From assembly GCF_036245865.1 (NCBI RefSeq), contig NZ_BTTW01000003.1:744001-808000 (forward strand): 64,000 nucleotides of DNA, in the 5' to 3' direction. The stretch comes from Corallococcus caeni (GTDB lineage: Bacteria > Myxococcota > Myxococcia > Myxococcales > Myxococcaceae). The translations under genes and the position numbers were made by a program. This document shows, piece by piece, positions 41,315-49,600 of the stretch (within the stretch, counting starts at the first letter, position 1; each line of letters opens with the position of its first letter). The notes below the pieces were generated by a model, which searched no databases, was not told the origin of the DNA, and was given only the letters and a program-made list of their open reading frames with translations.

Positions 41315-42477
41315 ACTACGTGGGACTGGCGGGCCGGGACCTGCTGCGCAACCCGCTGCGGCTGACGCTGACCATCCTTGCGGGCGCGGTGGGCGTGACG
41401 GCCTTCATCTTCCTGAGCACCGTCGTCGACCTGTTCTATTACAACGCGCGGGCCGCGCAGGTGGACCGGCTCATCGTGCGCAACAAGGTGTCCTTCACCC
41501 AGCCGCTGCCGCTGTCCTACTACGCGCGCATCGCCGCGCTGCCGGGCGTCACCTCCGTCACGCACCAGGAGTGGTTCGGCGGCACGCTGGGCGACACGCA
41601 GAAGGACTTCTTCGCCAACTTCGCCATCGACCCCCACACCTTCCTGGACGTCTTCCCGGAGTACCTCGTCCCGCCTCAGCAGCTGGCCGCCTTCCGCGGC
41701 GACCCGTGCGGCGCGCTCGTGGGGGAGCGGCTGGCACGGCGCTTCGGCTGGAAGGTCGGGGACCGCGTGACGCTCAAGGGGCAGATCTACCCCGGTGACT
41801 GGACGTTCAACGTGCGCGGCATCTACACCGGCGCGCGCCCCGGCGTGGACACCACCGCGCTGTTGTTCGGCTACCGCTGCCTCAACGAGAGCGACCGGCT
41901 GACGGAGGCGCGCAAGGACCAGGTGGGCATCTACGCGGTGCGCGTGGATGACCCGGCGCGCTCGGCGGGGGTGGCGGCGGCCATCGACCACCTGTTCGAC
42001 AACAGCCCCTACCCGACGAAGACCGAGAGCGAGAAGGCCTTCCAGCTGGGCTTCGTGGCCATGTCCTCGGCCATCGTCACCGCGGTGCGGGTGGTGTCCT
42101 CCGTCATCCTGCTCATCATCCTGCTCGTCATCGGCAACACGCTGGCCATGGGTGTGCGCGAGCGCACCCGCGACATCGCCACCCTGCGCGCCATGGGCTT
42201 CCGCCCTCGCACCGTGGTGGCGTTGGTGCTGTCCGAGTCCGCCGTCATCGGCCTGTGCTCCGCGGCGCTGGGCGCGACGGCCGCGCCGCTGCTGGTGGGC
42301 GTCTTCGCGAAGCTCATCGCCTCGCGGTTCGGCCCCATGCCGGACCACCTCACGCGCGGGCACACGCTCTGGGTGTCCGCGCTCGCGGCGGTGATGGTGG
42401 CCCTGCTGGCGGGCGTGGGGCCGGCCCTGCGCGCGGTGCGGCTGCCGGTGGCGGAAGGCCTGCGGAAGGTGGCCTGA
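41311..42477 (+). CDS. ABC permease, FtsX/MacB family (first of two)
   Basis: A 388-residue permease starting with GTG 41311 inside the ATPase stop codon. One helix at residues 12-33 (LRLTLTILAGAVGVTAFIFL) precedes a long periplasmic MacB-like domain; three helices close the chain, with the FtsX signature ERTRDIATLRAMGFRPRTV between them. It is probably paired as a heterodimer with the following permease. Confidence 0.9.
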   Translation: MNYVGLAGRDLLRNPLRLTLTILAGAVGVTAFIFLSTVVDLFYYNARAAQVDRLIVRNKVSFTQPLPLSYYARIAALPGVTSVTHQEWFGGTLGDTQKDFFANFAIDPHTFLDVFPEYLVPPQQLAAFRGDPCGALVGERLARRFGWKVGDRVTLKGQIYPGDWTFNVRGIYTGARPGVDTTALLFGYRCLNESDRLTEARKDQVGIYAVRVDDPARSAGVAAAIDHLFDNSPYPTKTESEKAFQLGFVAMSSAIVTAVRVVSSVILLIILLVIGNTLAMGVRERTRDIATLRAMGFRPRTVVALVLSESAVIGLCSAALGATAAPLLVGVFAKLIASRFGPMPDHLTRGHTLWVSALAAVMVALLAGVGPALRAVRLPVAEGLRKVA

Positions 42478-42480
42478 GCC

Positions 42481-43638
42481 ATGGTGCCGCTCTTCTACAA
42501 TGCCCGCAGCCTGTGGGCGCGCCGGCTGTCCACCGGCCTCACGGTGGTGGGGCTGGGGCTGGTCGTCTTCGTCTTCGCCGCGGTGCTGATGCTGGCCAAC
42601 GGCATCGAGTCCGCGCTCGCCTCCGGCGGGGACCCGTCCAACGTCGTCGTGCTGCGCAAGGGGGCCACCAGCGAGCTGGTCAGCGGCATGGAGCGGGACG
42701 CGGTGCGCATCCTCACCACGGACCCGCAGGTGGCCTCCGGGCCGGACGGCACGCCGCTGGTGTCCGGGGAGCGGGTGGTGCTGCTGACGCTGCCCAGCGG
42801 CCGCACGCAGGCGATGAACACGTCCGCGCGCGGCATCAGCGCGGAGAGCTTCGCGGCGCGGCCGGAGGTCCAGCTCGTCTCCGGGCGCAGGCCCCGGCCG
42901 GGCACCAACGAGGTGGTGCTGGGCCGCTCGCTCGTGGGCACCTCGCCGGAGGCCACGTTGGGCGGGGAGCTGCGGTTCGCCCAGCAGCGCTGGCCGGTGG
43001 TGGGCGTCTTCGCAGCCCGGGGGGGCGCCTTCGAATCCGAGGTGTGGGCGGACGCCCTGCGCCTGGGCACGGCCTTCGGGCGCGACGACTTCAGCTCCGC
43101 GGTGGTGCGGCTGCGCTCGCCCGCGGACGTGGACGCCTTCGTCAAGCGCGTGGAGGCCAACCCGCGCTTCACCCTGGAGGCCAGGCCGGAGCCGACGTAC
43201 TGGGCGGATCAGGCCAGCGGGCTGGCCGCCTTCATCCGCGTGCTGGGCCTCTTCGTGTCCTTCGTCTTCAGCCTGGGCGCGGTGCTGGGGGCGATGATCA
43301 CCATGTACGCCCAGGTCGCGACGCGCGTCGCGGAGCTGGGGATGCTGCGCGCGGTGGGCTTCCGGCGGCGCAGCGTGCTGGCCAGCGTGGTCGTGGAGTC
43401 CGCAATGCTGGGCACGGCCGGCGGCGTGCTGGGCGCGCTGGGGGCGCTGGCCACGCGGTGGATCCACATCCGCACGCTCAACTTCCAGACCTTCGCGGCG
43501 GTGAGCTTCGGCTTCTCCCCCACCCCCGCCATCCTGCTGGGCGCGCTGCTGTTCGGCACGGCGATGGGGCTGCTGGGAGGGCTGCTGCCCGCGCTGCGCG
43601 CCTCGCGCCTCTCCATCCTGGACGCGCTGCGCGCCTGA
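42481..43638 (+). CDS. ABC permease, FtsX/MacB family (second of two)
   Basis: A 385-residue paralogue of the preceding permease, beginning 3 nt after its stop. The topology is the same: one helix, a periplasmic domain, then three helices with RVAELGMLRAVGFRRRSVLA as the FtsX signature. The two permeases share little sequence outside these parts, as expected for a heterodimeric exporter. It ends 18 bp from the convergent gene at 43657. Confidence 0.9.
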   Translation: MVPLFYNARSLWARRLSTGLTVVGLGLVVFVFAAVLMLANGIESALASGGDPSNVVVLRKGATSELVSGMERDAVRILTTDPQVASGPDGTPLVSGERVVLLTLPSGRTQAMNTSARGISAESFAARPEVQLVSGRRPRPGTNEVVLGRSLVGTSPEATLGGELRFAQQRWPVVGVFAARGGAFESEVWADALRLGTAFGRDDFSSAVVRLRSPADVDAFVKRVEANPRFTLEARPEPTYWADQASGLAAFIRVLGLFVSFVFSLGAVLGAMITMYAQVATRVAELGMLRAVGFRRRSVLASVVVESAMLGTAGGVLGALGALATRWIHIRTLNFQTFAAVSFGFSPTPAILLGALLFGTAMGLLGGLLPALRASRLSILDALRA

Positions 43639-43656
43639 GCGGCGGGACGGAAGGCC

Positions 43657-44748
43657 TCAGCCTTCCAGCTGCTCCGCGGTGAGGCAGCCCGCCGCGAGGT
43701 CCAGGTCCTCCAGCGGGATGCGCTGGATGTGCTCCCGGGGCTCGTCCACGTTGTCGCGGTACTTGTGCGAGCCGCTCTCGTAGGTGACCCACAGCTCGCC
43801 GTCGATGACGTTGATGCCCTGGGCGTACGGGTCGATGAGCCCGTTGCCGATGTCCACCCGCTTGTCGATGTCCGCGGAGAAGGTGTCCTCCGTGGACGTG
43901 AACGGCTGGTAGACGAGCTTCTGGTCGCCCGTGGTGAAGAGGATGCCGCCGTCGACGATGGTCATCCCCTGCGCGCGGTCCGGCGCGCGGATGGGGCCCT
44001 CGCGCGAGTCCTCGATGAGCGCGCCGGTCTTCTCGTCGAGCTTGTAGCGCCAGACGGCGCCCGCCTTGCCATCGCCGTCCGGGCTGTAGCCACCGATGTA
44101 CGCGTAGCCGTCCTTGATGGTCATGTAGCTGCCGGAGGACACGAGCCCGATGCCGGTGGCGGGATCCGTCAGCCCCTCGGGCTTGGGGACATCCATGACC
44201 TGGGAGGGCATGGCCTCGCGGCACTCGTTCTGGGCCGCTTCAATCTCTTCGCGCGTGTAGACGTAGATGTGGTCCGTGTCGGAGACGTAGACGTGGTCGC
44301 CGTCCGTCGACACGCCGCCTCCGTGGCCAGGCGGACCCGCCGGCGGCGGCCCGCCGAGCACGGCCTGGTGCGTCTCCTTGCCCGAGTCCTTGTCCTGCAC
44401 GGACAGCAGCACCCGGTGGTCGTCGTTGTAGTAGGTCGTGAGCACTTCGCCGCGTTTGGCGTCGTAGCCCTGGCCCTGGGGCGTCCACCCCGCGTCCAGG
44501 TGGATGAACTCCGGGCCGATCTTCTCCCCGCTGCTCGCCTTCGTCAGGGGGGAGTCCACGCTCGCGGGAGCCGCGGCCGACGGCGTCTTCCCGAAGCCGC
44601 TGAGGTCCACGGGGCGGGCCTTCGCCTGCTCCAGGCCGTCCTGGAAGTAGGGGGCGGCGGTGGGCGGCGGCGCGGGCGGGGCCACCGGAGGCTTCGTGAC
44701 CGCCGTCTGGACCGTGCTGACGACCTGGCGGATGAGGGAGCTGATCAA
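43657..44748 (-). CDS. Conserved hypothetical protein with propeller-like repeats
   Basis: A 363-residue protein I cannot name. After ISSLIRQVVSTVQTAV comes a Pro/Ala-rich stretch (PPVAPPAPPPTAAP), then repeated strands: DGDHVYVSDTDHIYVY, DGYAYIGGYSPDGDGKAGAV, DGGILFTTGDQKLVY and DGELWVTYESGS, which suggest a beta-propeller. There is no signal peptide. The start TTG 44748 is preceded by GGAGGT at ideal spacing, while the longer upstream frame is Pro/Gln-rich shadow. It is divergent from the VTT protein gene, with an inverted repeat between them. Similar myxobacterial proteins may be exported by non-classical routes; this is inference. Confidence 0.72.
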   Translation of the reverse strand: MISSLIRQVVSTVQTAVTKPPVAPPAPPPTAAPYFQDGLEQAKARPVDLSGFGKTPSAAAPASVDSPLTKASSGEKIGPEFIHLDAGWTPQGQGYDAKRGEVLTTYYNDDHRVLLSVQDKDSGKETHQAVLGGPPPAGPPGHGGGVSTDGDHVYVSDTDHIYVYTREEIEAAQNECREAMPSQVMDVPKPEGLTDPATGIGLVSSGSYMTIKDGYAYIGGYSPDGDGKAGAVWRYKLDEKTGALIEDSREGPIRAPDRAQGMTIVDGGILFTTGDQKLVYQPFTSTEDTFSADIDKRVDIGNGLIDPYAQGINVIDGELWVTYESGSHKYRDNVDEPREHIQRIPLEDLDLAAGCLTAEQLEG

Positions 44749-44831
44749 GGGCGGACCTCCAGCGGGATGCGCTTGGGGCGCGAAGCATACACCAGGGCCG
44801 GCATCCCCCCGGGTGCACTGTCCGCCAGTGG

Positions 44832-44858
44832 AAGCCGTGCCACGCCCGGGCACGGCTT
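44832..44858. promoter_or_regulatory. 10-bp inverted repeat in a divergent promoter region
   Basis: AAGCCGTGCC and GGCACGGCTT enclose a 7-nt spacer in the 165-bp gap between the divergent starts at 44748 and 44914. The arms match perfectly. Position suggests an operator controlling one or both genes. No T-run follows, so a terminator is less likely. Confidence 0.45.
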
Positions 44859-44898
44859 GCCGCTCCGGGCGCCTTCCCCAGATTGCCGCTCCGGGCGC
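44857..44898 (+). repeat. 16-bp direct repeat before the VTT gene
   Basis: TTGCCGCTCCGGGCGC occurs at 44857-44872 and again, without change, at 44883-44898, with a spacing of 26 bp between starts. The second copy is 16 nt upstream of ATG 44914. It may be paired binding sites or a small slippage product. Confidence 0.6.
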
Positions 44899-44913
44899 AA
44901 GGACCTGGAGCCC

Positions 44914-45618
44914 ATGAACGCCTCGCCCCAGCCCCAGGACTCGCGTCGCGGGCTCCCGGCCATGTGGGGCCGGGCGCTCCTGCTGGGGTTGCTGCTCGCG
45001 GGCCTCGCGTTGCTCACGTCCTCGGAGGCGTTCCAGTCCCAGCTGCGCCGGGTGCTCGACGCGGCCGCGCCCGTCATCTCCGCGCATCCCTTCTGGGGCG
45101 CGGTGCTCTTCGTCCTGCTCTCCGCCCTGTCCGCGATGCTGGCCTTCTTCTCCAGCGCGCTGCTGCTGCCGGTGGCGCTCCAGGCCTGGGGAAAGGCGGT
45201 CTGCGCGCTGCTGCTCTGGGTGGGCTGGATGCTGGGCGGCGCGTGCGCGTACGGCATCGCCCGCGCCTGGGGCAGGCCCGTCATCCGCCGGCTCACCTCC
45301 GCCAGCCTGCTCGCCCGCTACGAGGAGCGCGTCTCCCGGCGCACGCCCTTCGGCGTGGTGCTCCTCTTCCAGCTCGCCGTCCCCTCCGAGATCCCGGGCT
45401 ACGTGCTCGGGCTGGCGCGCTATGGCCTGCGTCGCTACCTGGCCGTGCTCGCCCTGGCGGAGCTGCCCTACGCGGTGGGCACTGTCTACCTGGGGGCCAG
45501 CGTCCTGGCGCGGCGCACGCCCGCGCTGCTGGGCCTGGGCGCGGCCGGCATCCTCGCCGGCCTGCTCGCCTTCCACCTGCTGCGCAAGCGGCTCGGCGCG
45601 CGGCCGCCGTCCGGCTGA
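44914..45618 (+). CDS. TVP38/TMEM64-like (VTT domain) membrane protein
   Basis: A 234-residue protein with five to six helices. The VTT/SNARE-associated core is LALLTSSE...WGAVLFVLLSALSAMLAFFSS, then GGACAYGIARAWGRPVIRRL and the conserved FQLAVPSEIPGYVLGLARYG, where family members have a Pro-Gly motif before the last helices. It ends in a basic LLRKRLGARPP. DedA/VTT proteins act in lipid scrambling or undecaprenyl-phosphate recycling. AAGGACCTGGAG precedes ATG 44914. A remnant of the 3' end of a similar gene occurs at 48157-48213. Confidence 0.82.
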   Translation: MNASPQPQDSRRGLPAMWGRALLLGLLLAGLALLTSSEAFQSQLRRVLDAAAPVISAHPFWGAVLFVLLSALSAMLAFFSSALLLPVALQAWGKAVCALLLWVGWMLGGACAYGIARAWGRPVIRRLTSASLLARYEERVSRRTPFGVVLLFQLAVPSEIPGYVLGLARYGLRRYLAVLALAELPYAVGTVYLGASVLARRTPALLGLGAAGILAGLLAFHLLRKRLGARPPSG

Positions 45619-45683
45619 CGGCGGCGGCCCGGCGGGTGGACAGACCTCCCGGCCGTGCTTCTCCTGAGCGAGGGGGGCACACC

Positions 45684-46388
45684 ATGTATTTCGAGGACCG
45701 GGTGGACGCGGGCCGGCGGCTCGCGCGAAGGCTGCTGGAGGCCGGGTACACGGGCGAGGACACCGTCGTCGTGGGGCTGCCACGGGGCGGGGTCCCCGTC
45801 GCCTACGAGGTGGCGTCGGCGCTGGGCGCTCCCCTGGACGTCTGCGTGGTGCGCAAGGTGGGCGCTCCGAACTACCCGGAGCTGGGCCTGGGGGCGGTGG
45901 CGGAGGGAGGCGTCGTCTTCCTCGACCGCAAGCGGATGGACGAGGTGGACGTCACGGAAGACGACCTCCGCGGGCCCATCCGCCAGAAGACCGAGGAGGT
46001 GGAGGAGCGCGTGGCGCGCTTCCGCCAGGGCGCGCCGCCGCCGCGCGTGGAGGGACAGCGCATCCTCCTCGTCGATGACTGCATCGCGACCGGCGCCACC
46101 GTCTGGGCGGCCCTCCAGGCGCTGCGCGCGCGGAAGCCCGGGCGCATCGTCCTCGCCGTCCCCGTGGCGCAGACCCTGACGCTCAACGCGCTGAGGCCGC
46201 TGGTGGATGACGTGGTGTGCCCGTTCTCCACGCTGTCGCTGTTCTCGATTGGCCAGTGGTACCTGGACTTCCGGCAGGTGCCCGACGAGGAGGTGGTGGA
46301 CCTGCTGACGCTGGCGCGGAGCACCTTCGAGCAGCGCCGGCGCGCGTCCCCTCCCGGCTCCGCCCACCCCGGTCCACCTCCGAGATGA
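45684..46388 (+). CDS. Phosphoribosyltransferase-family protein
   Basis: A 234-residue type I PRTase-fold protein. The N-terminal VVVGLPRGGVPVAYEVASAL forms the diphosphate loop region and ILLVDDCIATGATVWAAL is the PRPP-binding motif. It resembles the stand-alone PRTase-like proteins found in stress regulons (for example Rv0571c and the N-terminal half of Rv2030c of Mycobacterium tuberculosis) rather than a purine or pyrimidine salvage enzyme, since the base-recognition hood is not one I know. GAGGGGGG lies 7 nt before ATG 45684. It precedes hsp20 by 162 bp in the same direction. Confidence 0.85.
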   Translation: MYFEDRVDAGRRLARRLLEAGYTGEDTVVVGLPRGGVPVAYEVASALGAPLDVCVVRKVGAPNYPELGLGAVAEGGVVFLDRKRMDEVDVTEDDLRGPIRQKTEEVEERVARFRQGAPPPRVEGQRILLVDDCIATGATVWAALQALRARKPGRIVLAVPVAQTLTLNALRPLVDDVVCPFSTLSLFSIGQWYLDFRQVPDEEVVDLLTLARSTFEQRRRASPPGSAHPGPPPR

Positions 46389-46550
46389 GCACGGGGAGGC
46401 CCGTCGCGAGGGTGGGACAGCGCGGGGACCGGGCGCACGGCGAGACCGCCCCACCGCCTTGCACCCGGACGGAGGCTCCCCACCGTTTCACCGGTGCTGG
46501 GGTCCGCCGTGCATCCCGCGCGGCGACCGGCGCCACCGAGGTGATGAGTC

Positions 46551-47042
46551 ATGGCAATGCATCCCATCCGGCGCGCGCGGGAGCTCGCGCGCAGTGAGCA
46601 GTCGTGGGACCCGTTCGCGCAGATGCACGAGTTGCTCCAGGCGGATCCCATGGCGCTGCTGCGCAAGATGATGCCGGGCGGCGAGGAGGGCTGGTCGCTC
46701 GCGCCGGACTTCGACGTGAAGGAGACCAAGGACGCCTATGTCTTCAAGGCGGACCTGCCGGGCGTGAAGCAGGAGGACCTGGAGGTCTCCGTCACCGGGC
46801 AGCGGCTGATCATCAGCGGCAAGCGCGACGAGGAGAAGCGTGAGGAGGGCGAGCGTTATTTCACATACGAGCGCAGCCACGGCAGCTTCAGCCGATCCTT
46901 CACCGTCCCGGAGGGCGTGGACGTGGATCGAGTCAACGCGGAGCTGAAGGACGGCGTGCTCGTCCTGAGGATTCCCAAGCGCGCCGAGGCCCAGTCCAAG
47001 CGCATCCAGATTGGCGGGGGCGGGGCCAAGGGCAAGGCGTGA
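46551..47042 (+). CDS. Small heat-shock protein (Hsp20/alpha-crystallin)
   Basis: A 163-residue chaperone. The alpha-crystallin domain runs from about residue 50 (PDFDVKETKDAYVFKADLPG) to LVLRIPKRAE, with the conserved GVDVDRVNAELKDGVL motif and a C-terminal basic/Gly tail. Proteins of this class bind unfolding clients without ATP. The stop codon overlaps GTG of the downstream flippase-like gene by 4 nt, so the two are co-translated. No CIRCE element or clear heat-shock promoter is visible. Confidence 0.93.
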   Translation: MAMHPIRRARELARSEQSWDPFAQMHELLQADPMALLRKMMPGGEEGWSLAPDFDVKETKDAYVFKADLPGVKQEDLEVSVTGQRLIISGKRDEEKREEGERYFTYERSHGSFSRSFTVPEGVDVDRVNAELKDGVLVLRIPKRAEAQSKRIQIGGGGAKGKA

Positions 47043-48076
47043 GTGGAGTCCGGCCGCGTGTCAGGCGCGGCCGGCTCGCGGCCCTCGGGGTGGGGGCGGG
47101 AGGTGGGCTGCCTGAAGTGGCGGCCCGGCAGGGCTGGCGGGGCTGGGGCTTCGGGCTGGCCCTGCTGGCCGCGCTCATCCTGGTGGTGGCGCGCGCCTCC
47201 GACGAGCGTGAGTTCGCGCGCCTGCTGAAGCAGTCCGCCCCCGCGTGGCTGTTCGTCGCCGTGCTGCTCCAGGCGGCGACGTACCTGTCCCAGTCCGCGG
47301 TGTGGCGCGCGGTGTTGCGACGGACGCGCTTCCACGTGCCCCTGGGCGCCCTCTACACGATGAGCTTCGCGAAGCTCTTCGTCGACCAGGCCCTCCCCTC
47401 CGCGGGCATCAGCGGCGCGGCGCTCATCGTCCACGGCCTGGAGCGGCGCGGGGTGGCGCGGGGGCCGGTGATGGCCTGCGTGGTGGTGGAGACGATGACC
47501 AACTACACCGCGCTCATCCTGGCGCTGCTCGTCGCGCTGGGCATGGAGGACTTCATTGGCGAGGCGCGGCGGCTGGTGTGGATGGCCACGGCGGTGCTCA
47601 TCGCGCTCAGCGGCGCGCTCATCGTCTTCCTCCTGCGCCTGTCCCGGGGCGACGGGGACCACCGGCCGCCCCGGGGCTTCGCGAGGATCCCGGGAGCGAG
47701 GACGCTGCTGCACGCCCTTTCCGAAGCCCCGCCGGAGCTGGCGCACAGCGCCCGCGTGCTGACCGAGGCGACTGTCTTCAACTTCATCATCCACCTGCTC
47801 GACGCGGCGACGCTCTGGACCCTGCTGCGTGCCATTGGCGTGGACGCGGCGCCCACCCACGTCTTCACCGCCTTCATGCTGTCGGCGCTGGCGCGGGTTC
47901 TGGGCGTCATCCCCGGAGGCCTGGGCACCTTCGAGGCCGCCTCCACCGGTGCGCTGACGCTGATGGGCGTGCCCCTGGCCGCGGCGCTCTCCGCGACGGT
48001 GCTGTTCCGCGGCTTCAGCTTCTACCTCCCCCTGCTGCCGGGCCTCTGGCTCTCGCGGGGAGTGCTTCGCGAGTGA
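47039..48076 (+). CDS. Flippase-like membrane protein (UPF0104/YbhN, LPG-synthase TM domain)
   Basis: A 345-residue integral membrane protein with eight or so helices. Family marks are the first helix LALLAALILVVARA, LLKQSAPAWLFVAVLLQAAT, SFAKLFVDQALPSAGISGAAL (the conserved xPxGxxG-type loop) and RVLGVIPGGLGTFEAAS near the C-terminus. Relatives include AglD and the transmembrane half of MprF; they are thought to move lipids or lipid-linked sugars. GTG 47039 overlaps the hsp20 stop. A shortened copy of this gene lies at 48895-49365. Confidence 0.85.
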   Translation: MSGVRPRVRRGRLAALGVGAGGGLPEVAARQGWRGWGFGLALLAALILVVARASDEREFARLLKQSAPAWLFVAVLLQAATYLSQSAVWRAVLRRTRFHVPLGALYTMSFAKLFVDQALPSAGISGAALIVHGLERRGVARGPVMACVVVETMTNYTALILALLVALGMEDFIGEARRLVWMATAVLIALSGALIVFLLRLSRGDGDHRPPRGFARIPGARTLLHALSEAPPELAHSARVLTEATVFNFIIHLLDAATLWTLLRAIGVDAAPTHVFTAFMLSALARVLGVIPGGLGTFEAASTGALTLMGVPLAAALSATVLFRGFSFYLPLLPGLWLSRGVLRE

Positions 48077-48156
48077 CACGCGGAGATAGCGAAAGACATC
48101 GGATCACCCAGGCGGACCGCTCGGCGTTCGGCCGCCGATGCTTGCCCGGGCTCCAT

Positions 48157-48213
48157 GGCATCCTCTTCGGCGTAGCGGCCTTCCACCTCTTGCGCAAACG
48201 CCTCGGGCCGTAG
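48157..48213 (+). pseudogene. Remnant of the 3' end of a VTT-type gene
   Basis: An open frame ending at TAG 48211 encodes GILFGVAAFHLLRKRLGP. This mirrors GILAGLLAFHLLRKRLGA at the end of the intact VTT gene (45541-45600), with matching bases at most codons. No upstream part of such a gene is found, so it is probably debris from duplication or rearrangement, here on the same strand. Confidence 0.45.
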
Positions 48214-48273
48214 CCCCCGGGCCGTCCCCCGCTCCACCGACGCGGGCCCGGCCGTGCCGAAGCGACAGGCAGC

Positions 48274-48696
48274 TCAAGGTCCCTGGTTCTCACGCACGGC
48301 GGCGGCCGTCTGGTCCAGCTCCGCGGACAGCAGCACCAGCAGGTCGTCGAGCGACACCAGCCCTGCCACGCGCCCCTGCCCATCGACGATGGGCAGGCGG
48401 CGCACGCCCTGCTTCCGGAAGGCGAAGAGCGTCTGGTCGAGCGTATCCTCCACGCGCATCACCGCAGGCGCCCGCGACATGACGTCCGAGATGGCGACGG
48501 CCGTGGCGTCCCTGCGTTCCGCCACCAGCCGGGTGACGATGTCCCGGTCGGTCAGCACGCCCACCGGGCGCAGGTCGTCCTGGACGACCACCAACGCCCC
48601 CACGTGCTGATCCCGCATCCGCTGCGCGGCCTCGGCCACGCTCTGCCCGGGCAGGATGACGGCCACCGTCTTGCGGCAGAACCTCGCGAGCGACAT
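48274..48696 (-). CDS. Two-CBS-domain protein
   Basis: A 140-residue protein made of two CBS motifs: GQSVAEAAQRMRDQHVGALV with GVLTDRDIVTRLVAE, then DVMSRAPAVMRVEDTL with GVRRLPIVDGQGRVAGLVSL. The size and layout equal Hrp1-type proteins (Rv2626c of the mycobacterial hypoxia regulon), which bind adenine nucleotides. GGGAGG lies just before ATG 48696; the longer upstream frame is shadow. It stands on the minus strand between the two copies of the flippase gene. Confidence 0.9.
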   Translation of the reverse strand: MSLARFCRKTVAVILPGQSVAEAAQRMRDQHVGALVVVQDDLRPVGVLTDRDIVTRLVAERRDATAVAISDVMSRAPAVMRVEDTLDQTLFAFRKQGVRRLPIVDGQGRVAGLVSLDDLLVLLSAELDQTAAAVRENQGP

Positions 48697-48894
48697 GGAG
48701 CCTCCCAGGACGCATGGCGAGGGTGTCCCGCGCACGTCCTCCTCCCAGGAAAGCAGCGCACCGCCCCGGAGGGATGCAACCCCGCAGGGCAGAGCGGAGC
48801 GGCGAGCACAGCTCCTCCCCCTGGTGACCGCGAAGCCCTCGTCTCCTTCCCGGGCACGTTGTTGGACGGCGACGCGCGGCGCGAGGCGGAGTGA

Positions 48895-49365
48895 GTGTGG
48901 CGGCGGCGCAGCCTCCGGACCGGGCCCGTGCCCTCCGCGAGCCCGGAGCCCGAAGGGCTGTTGGCTGACGCTCCTGCGCGACGTGGCTGGGGCTTCGGGC
49001 TGGCCCTGCTGGCCCTGCTGGCCGCGCTCATCCTGGTGGTGGCGCGCGCCTCCGACGAGCGTGAGTTCGCGCCCCTGCTGAAGCAGTCCGCCCCTGCGTG
49101 GCTGTTCGTCGCCGTGCTGCTCCAGGCGGCGACGTACCTGTCCCAGTCCGCGGTGTGGCGCGCGGTGTTGCGGCGGACGCGCTTCCACGTGCCCCTGGGT
49201 GCCCTCTACACGATGAGCTTCGCGAAACTTTTCGTCGACCAGGCCCTCCCCTCCGCGGGCATCAGCGGCGCGGCGCTCTCCGCGACGGTGCTGTTCCGCG
49301 GCTTCAGCTTCTACCTCCCCCTGCTGCCGGGCCTCTGGCTCTCCCGGGGCGTGCTCCGCGAGTGA
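48895..49365 (+). CDS. Internally deleted duplicate of the flippase-like gene
   Basis: A 156-residue open frame. After a different first 30 residues (GTG 48895, start uncertain) it is nearly identical to the gene at 47039: the N-terminal helices up to SAGISGAAL, then directly SATVLFRGFSFYLPLLPG and the same C-terminus. The missing 188 codons lie exactly between two copies of GCGGCGCTC in the intact gene (47417 and 47981). It lacks most helices and the RVLGVIPGGLGTFEA motif, so it is probably non-functional, although the frame is kept and it may still be made as a two- or three-helix peptide. Confidence 0.7.
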   Translation: MWRRRSLRTGPVPSASPEPEGLLADAPARRGWGFGLALLALLAALILVVARASDEREFAPLLKQSAPAWLFVAVLLQAATYLSQSAVWRAVLRRTRFHVPLGALYTMSFAKLFVDQALPSAGISGAALSATVLFRGFSFYLPLLPGLWLSRGVLRE

Positions 49366-49367
49366 CA
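48985..49367 (+). repeat. Duplicated segment of the flippase gene
   Basis: This segment corresponds to 47141-47425 joined to 47990-48079, with only a few base changes and a 9-bp insertion (CTGGCCCTG repeat unit). The copies are direct and start 1.84 kb apart, with the CBS gene between them. Such high identity implies a recent event. Confidence 0.85.
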
Positions 49368-49600
49368 GCGCCTGACGACTGCGTGCGGCTCGCCCGCGAT
49401 GGCGGTTGCCTTGTCGCAGGGGTGTTCGTCCAGCAAGCAACGGCAGCACCGCTTTCCGGGTGATGGCCCGCGCATCTTCCCGGGCTCAGTATCCCCGGCC
49501 GCCCTTGTCGCGGAGCGCTCGTTGCTGGATCGACGCGAGAGGCGCTTCCTCATCCCGTCACAGCTCCGTGGATAGGGATTGAAACCTCCGGAGGGTTCTC

